The position numbers and the translations under genes were made by a program. A model generated the notes under the pieces. The model made no database searches and was not told where the DNA came from. It saw only the letters and a program-made list of their open reading frames with translations. A stretch of 64,000 nucleotides of DNA from Cristatella mucedo (lineage: Eukaryota > Bryozoa > Phylactolaemata > Cristatellidae), in assembly GCA_009760855.2 (NCBI GenBank), contig WPIO01000045.1, positions 874,001 through 938,000 of the forward strand. The letters run 5' to 3'. Positions 59,256 to 64,000 of the stretch are shown piece after piece (within the stretch, counting starts at the first letter, position 1; the number at the start of each line of letters is the position of its first letter).

Positions 59256-60395
59256 GCTTCCTTAAATGTCCTCCAGACTCTGTTACGTTTCTCATCATTT
59301 CTTTCGTGAGGTGGAGGTCACTTACTGGAGGTACTTTCCCATCTCCCGCTCCACGGCCTAAAGTCTACTCGCGGCTCCTCGCACTAAATTCAAAAGTTTT
59401 GTGGTGTGCTGGCCTTCAGTGCATACGCACCGAAATCTTGGAACTCGCTTTCGGCTTCCTGAAACTATTACCGCTTCCATAACGGATTTTCCGGATTTGA
59501 GTCTGAGCTAAAGAGCCGCCCGCACTTCCGCTCAGCTTTCCCCGCGCTCCAGTGAACTTGCTCTGCTGTTCAGTTGTGCGATTGCGTGCTTTTTATCGTC
59601 CACGACTCATAGTCAGTGCAAGTTAATAACGAGGGACCCAGTGGCACCGAGTGTCTTCGTGTCTGCTGCTGCATTCTTGTCTAAGCAGGATAGTTTGCAT
59701 GCCAGTAACCCACGCTTGTTACTTTCCATGCAGCCAGTTGTAATGCGCGTGGATAGAGATTCGGTTTTTCAGGGAACAACTCAACGGGAAATTCTTATGA
59801 ATTTCATTATTACATATAATCTGTGCTCCTTCCTGACTTCGGCTCGAAGAGCACCAACCAATTTTGGTCCAATTGCGGCATATTCCGAGCTTTATTGGAG
59901 GACCTCAGTCAGACTTTTCTTGCGAATGCCATACTATTTAGGCCGCCGCTCGTTGACCTACCCTGCTGAGGGAAGTAGCTGCCGTTGAATTTGATCCCGT
60001 TTGGCTGCTGCCGGAACTGCCGGCCACTGCCGGCCACTGCCGGCCGGCCCGGCAGACCCTGCAATAAAAGAAGCATGCATCGAAGCAGCTATCGCAAGCA
60101 TGGCGGCGCAGTGGGTCCACATTCAAAGAATTTCGCCTTGGCCGGAAAGCCGCCAGCCCGCCGCAGCTCGGCGAAAAGAAAGGAGGCGTTGTTACGATCG
60201 CGGAGCCCTCATTGGTTCGTGTAGCGACTACTAGCGGCTGATTGGTGTGCCAAGTTCCCGCTTCGGTTTCGGCGTGAGTTTGGGGCGGCTATTTCTATAT
60301 CATATATCGTCTGTCGTGCCAGCGATTGCGACCAGCGGAGCAAGCGCTGTGACAAGATTTCCATTCATTTGTGAAAGGCTTTTTTCGAAGGCCTC
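59256..60395. other. Unassigned, with GC-rich short repeats at 60.01-60.06 kb
   Basis: 60015-60052 contains CTGCCGGCCA units of 10 bp in tandem ending in GGCCGGCCCGGC, which can fold back on itself. ORFs across 59938-60234 overlap in all frames because of this GC-rich DNA. Confidence 0.4.
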
Positions 60396-60512
60396 ACTAA
60401 ATTCGCAGCAATCTTAAAACGCCTAAGAGATTGAGATTGAGTTCTCTGAGGGCACTCTATCAAATGTATAACTGTTGTTATTATTATTGTCATTATTATT
60501 AGTATTATTCAT
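60396..60512 (+). mobile_element. Solo LINE-A 3' tail
   Basis: TTCGCAGCAATCTTAAAACG, CCTAAGAGATTGAGATTGAG (hairpin arm partly duplicated), TTCTCTGAGGGCACTCTATC and (ATT)n to about 60510. Confidence 0.8.
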
Positions 60513-61080
60513 CTAACCTGCTCGGCGCATTTGCTGCTAAATGACGTACTGAAGATCACTTCCCTCTTCGTCGCAAGGAGCGCAAGCTCGCGTTCCTTTT
60601 AAAGAGCGTCTGTAGCTGCGTCACCCGATCCCCGGAGGTAATGGCTGGAGTTCGGGCAAGTTAAAGAACGCCTCGCGCGAAATTGCTTGCGTTGCGATGC
60701 CTGTTCTAGAAAGCTGCCTTTCTTGGGTCCTGGCAGCTGAGTATTTGGCGCAGCGACACCGGGAGGCTCTTTAATGTTCCGTCTCTGTGGTAGAGTATGC
60801 GTGTGGAGCTGAGTATTTGAAATTTTGAAGAAAATCTCGAAAAAAACAGTTCCAACGTCTTAAAGGGTTCAAGCTCTTTTGTAGTTAAGCTCACGCAACT
60901 TCATCTGAGCTATGCACCTGCATTTGAGGTGCATTAAGTCTCAGGTAAAGTCGCGTCTGCTCGTCTCAAATTTACTTGCACCTAAGTGAACTAGTCTGTT
61001 TTTTCCTGATTGCTTTGCCGGCTGAAGCATGTTCATTCAGAGCATTTTATTAGCCACGGATCCTACTAACCACAACCGCT
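60513..61080. other. Unassigned stretch
   Basis: No gene or repeat recognised. Confidence 0.4.
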
Positions 61081-61082
61081 TG

Positions 61083-61566
61083 TCAGGGGTCCTTCTTACG
61101 CTGACCCATAAGGCCCGCCACGACTTGGCTCCTTCGTACCTAGCTGAACTGCTGCATCAGTTTCAGCCTGTTCGCGCCCTCAGGTCCAGCGTGGACAATA
61201 AATAAGCTGCTCCATTCCTCCGCTTAAAGACCGTTGGCGACAGAAGCTTTAGCTCTGCAGGTCCTAGACTGTGGAACTCGCTTCCACAATTCTTACGCAA
61301 CGGCAACTACTCTCCAACTGCCGACTATGGCACATCCTTTTCAGCGGTCCTGAGCTGCTACTTCTATGCTACTCACTACCTCGACTGCTCTCCTAACTCT
61401 GCTGTGCTTCCCACTTTCTCTTCGTTGCGTGAGACGAAGTCTGTTGGCTACCGAATGCGCACCGAAAGCAGCTTAGGCTGTGAGTGCGCTATACAAAACT
61501 CTCCTGCGTAACATCCACATGGTCTTCATGACTTTGTGGAGTTACTGACGGAGATACATGACATGA
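61083..61566 (+). mobile_element. LINE-B copy, C-terminus and 3' end, well preserved
   Basis: One frame reads LTHKARHDLAPSYLAELLHQ, RLKTVGDRSFSSAGPRLWN, SLPQFLRNG and TKSVGYRMRTESSLGCECAI, broken by a TAA in a DNK(stop)A position at about 61203. It ends TTACTGACGGAGATACATGA. It is among the youngest-looking LINE-B pieces in the window. Confidence 0.9.
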
Positions 61567-62640
61567 TCACTTTAGCAGCTTTCGCACTTTCGGGGGGCGG
61601 AACCGGTGCACGAATACCACCGTGCTTCGGGGTGAATGATTGTACAAACACTCGCTAGAGCCAATGCCTCCACCTAGTATGTAGGCTCCTCGGAACTGCG
61701 ATAGCGGGCCGAGCCGGCACAGTGTCGCAGATAAAACTGGCTTAGGCGTGCGGCGCACTAAGCTCCAAACTTGGCAAGCTCCTCGGCTCCGAAGATAAGT
61801 ACGCAGCATCGGTACGTATCCGCGACCACTTCCGAAACGGTCTGGCAGCTGGGGCTTTCCCGGCCGTCTAGACCCTGGCTGCCTGCCAGTCGTTTAGGAT
61901 TGTATTACGCACGTACCGACGTCCCTTGCCCGATTCAGCGCTGCTCGGCCGCCTGCCAGACTGCTAAGATGACGAGCGGGTTTTTCCCGGTTTCGTTTTA
62001 GCAGCTGCTGAAGACCCGCCGATCCGGCAGTCGCTTGATCCAGAAGACTACGATGGCTCCAGTGCACTTCCATGGCCGCGAACGCTATCCGATTGATGCT
62101 CTACAGAAGTTCAATAATTTTCTAATAAAATATAAAAAATTATAAAAATATAACAAAAATATAAAATAAAATTCAGTAAGAAGCTCATAGTCTGCTGATC
62201 TACAGGAGTTGCTCATTACTAATACACATTTCTAAAATGGAGACTGGGTGACACGTAGTTGAAATCTGGATTTCCTCGAGCTCCGTTAGAGGCCGGCAGG
62301 GACGAGGAACACGAAAGGGGGTTATAAGTAAAAGTGCGCGTCTGCTCGTTCGACGGCTTCATCAAGCTGCTGTCTGCAGTGGTCAACACTGCCTGTGCTG
62401 AGGTAGAACTCGGACCCGTGACCCTGTGTGTTGTCTTCTCTTTGACTCTCCGTAAGTTGTGATCGTCGAGAGCGGCCAAAGTATCGCGATGGTGTTTTAT
62501 TTGAAAAAAGTCATTAAGGCAAAGTCCAAGCTGCATACCTACGAGGTTCAAATGAAATAGTGACCAGTTTCTGCACGCAGAGGGGCCTAATTCATGACCA
62601 GATTCAGACCATAGAATAAAGCGATAAAATAAGTAATCAT
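61567..62640. other. Unassigned stretch
   Basis: AT-rich run (AAAAT-type) at 62115-62170. A 184-codon minus frame (62773-62219) begins in TG-repeat-derived His/Ala codons. Its FILWSESGHELGP section vaguely matches LINE-A read one frame off, so it may be an old LINE relic. Confidence 0.3.
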
Positions 62641-62663
62641 ATTGATACCCAACTATATGTACA

Positions 62664-62730
62664 TACGTGTGTGTGTGTGTGTGTCTGCGTGCGTGCGCCT
62701 GTGCATGTGCCTGCGAGTGTGCGTGTGTAA
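62664..62730. repeat. (TG)n microsatellite, interrupted
   Basis: TGTG repeats with TGCG and TGCC interruptions. Confidence 0.85.
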
Positions 62731-64000
62731 AAAATTCACTTGTGATTACTGGTGAAAGGACGTCCAACCTCAAAATATATCAGGTCTTGTGTGAATATTA
62801 ATCGAAGGAGCACAGCCTAAATAACATCCAAGAGTTAGCTTGTGAAACTCATGAATCTAATTATCCATTGCACATGAAGAGCTAAGTAACTCTTAGGTGG
62901 CCATTATCCAGTTCCAGCAGCAAGAGGCTACGTTTCCACCTAGGCCTTCAGCGGTGGAAAAAAGACTTGTGCTCTCATTTAAAAGAGCCTAGCGCTGCTA
63001 TGCCCATTTCATTGCACACCTGGCTAGGTCGATGCAGTGCTTTTAAAATACAGATGTCGTCTGCCTCGGGACCTATTTCTGAAAAAAGTATGTCGACTTG
63101 GACGGGTAAAGATCCCGCAACCTTTTAAGTGCGCCGTTCTAGTGTTCCGACCGATTGAGCGATAAAGACTTCTGCTGCATAGCTGTTCAAAAACGGGCTT
63201 AAAGTCCCTGCTTTAAATTACATTTATGTGCTCGCCTAGAATTCTGACGTACTTCGTTAATCAAATATGTGTTCGCTCGTGCTTTTAAAACTTGGTGCTA
63301 AGCAGCAGCCACTACTCCGATTGTGATCGGTGTCCGTCTAGATTACCTGCAGAGCGATTTAGGTGGTTCTAAATAAGTACGGGAAATCCATACGAGCGGT
63401 CCGTGAGGGCCCATACCTTTGGCAACCTGAGGTCGTCTGAGAATGCATGCGTGGGAAAAAATTACCTCCTAAACGATGACTGCCTTCTTTGAAGAACGTG
63501 ACCCAATATGTACGTCGTATAACTAGCCTCGTTCCTGGTCGCTGTGTATTTTCAATGAACCGGCGGTAGTTCCGATTATTTTAGATTAATGAATGAATCT
63601 CCCTCCTAAAACCTGGCGGGGCATCACGGCTGCAGCGAAGGCTTAGTTAGTCCAGCGAGCCAGCCAGCCGAGGATCCGAGGAGAGTTTAAGCCTCCCTCC
63701 CCCCACTGCCGTGCCTCGGCCCGCCCCCTTGACCCTCCAGGATTTCGAACCCGCTGCTATCGCACCATAGCTCGGCAATGACGCGCACCGGCACGGGCTA
63801 TGTGCCTCCTGGTGGGACTGTCGCAAACGCTCGTTATGCTCATGCCGCAGCTGAGCCACAGGACAGGCAGAAAGCTGCAGCGCCTGCCACAGTTGGAGAG
63901 CATTAGCCAGTGTCGTCAGCAATTAGTTCACTCATGCAGATAGCATGACTGAATTGCATTCAACTAAATGTAAGCAAAATTTTGATCTTAATTAAGCATT
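62731..64000. other. Unassigned stretch
   Basis: No clear gene or repeat. Near 63735-63765 the minus strand has GCGGGTTCGAAATCC, a B-box-like element in a GC-rich context that could be the head of another SINE. The body was not recognised. The 91-codon minus frame at 63922-63647 is unsupported. Confidence 0.35.

Overview
The window looks like a gene-poor, repeat-rich stretch of an animal (metazoan) nuclear genome. It has GT-AG introns, APE-endonuclease non-LTR retrotransposons with (ATT)n tails, tRNA-headed SINEs, a decayed Ty3/gypsy element, one end of a hAT DNA transposon, and long TA, GA, TC and ATAC microsatellites. I cannot name the lineage from sequence alone. There are no bacterial-type operons, rRNA genes, CRISPR arrays or credible free-standing tRNA genes.

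The most gene-like locus is hidden on the minus strand between about 17.4 kb and 3.6 kb and appears as no long ORF. Exon 1 (17406-17365) starts at a good Kozak ATG. A 106-bp GT-AG intron joins it in phase 0 to exon 2 (17258-17114), and the hydrophobic signal peptide runs straight across the junction into a C-x5-C-x3-CC segment. Exon 2 ends in phase 1 at a strong donor. Two nearly identical cysteine-rich terminal exons, 11 and 13.3 kb downstream (6115-5973 and 3760-3627), both begin at an AG acceptor in the matching phase, and each has its own stop and AATAAA. Either splice would give a small secreted 10-cysteine protein of about 106-109 residues. The long intron is filled with transposons.

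Most of the rest is transposon debris from two L2/CR1-type LINE families. LINE-A (RT motif FYADDTQLY) ends in a conserved stem-loop followed by (ATT)n. It occurs as about 25 pieces, from 1.7 kb copies down to bare ~70-nt tails. LINE-B (endonuclease plus RT) ends in TTACAGACGGAGATACAT and occurs as about nine pieces. SINE1 has a tRNA-like head and a tail that mimics the LINE-A 3' stem-loop, so LINE-A probably mobilises it. SINE2 is a second tRNA-headed family. Many copies are nested, which gives a relative age order: LINE-B is host to LINE-A, SINE1 and an unknown 317-bp insert.

By region: 0-6.2 kb holds a LINE-A end, the two terminal exons, SINE2 and LINE-B. 6.2-16.8 kb is intron 2 of the candidate gene, with LINE-A, LINE-B and SINEs. 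16.9-17.7 kb is the GC-rich 5' end of the gene. 18.8-27.9 kb is SINE1, a 2.6-kb LINE-B with nested inserts, an inverted repeat pair and LINE-A fragments. 28-31.8 kb is GC-rich and unassigned apart from a SPIN-like hAT terminus at 30.13-30.29 kb. 32-37 kb is microsatellites and LINE-A tails. 37-41.2 kb is unassigned with two small LINE relics and one possible first exon. 41.3-48 kb holds three large LINE-A copies. 48.4-51.7 kb is a decayed Ty3/gypsy pol. 52.8-56.5 kb is a dense nest of LINE-A, LINE-B and SINE1. 56.5-64 kb is mostly unassigned with scattered SINE2, LINE-A and LINE-B.

Family names such as LINE-A, LINE-B, SINE1, SINE2, Repeat C and Repeat D are local labels. Copy boundaries were placed by eye and are usually good to about 10-20 bp.
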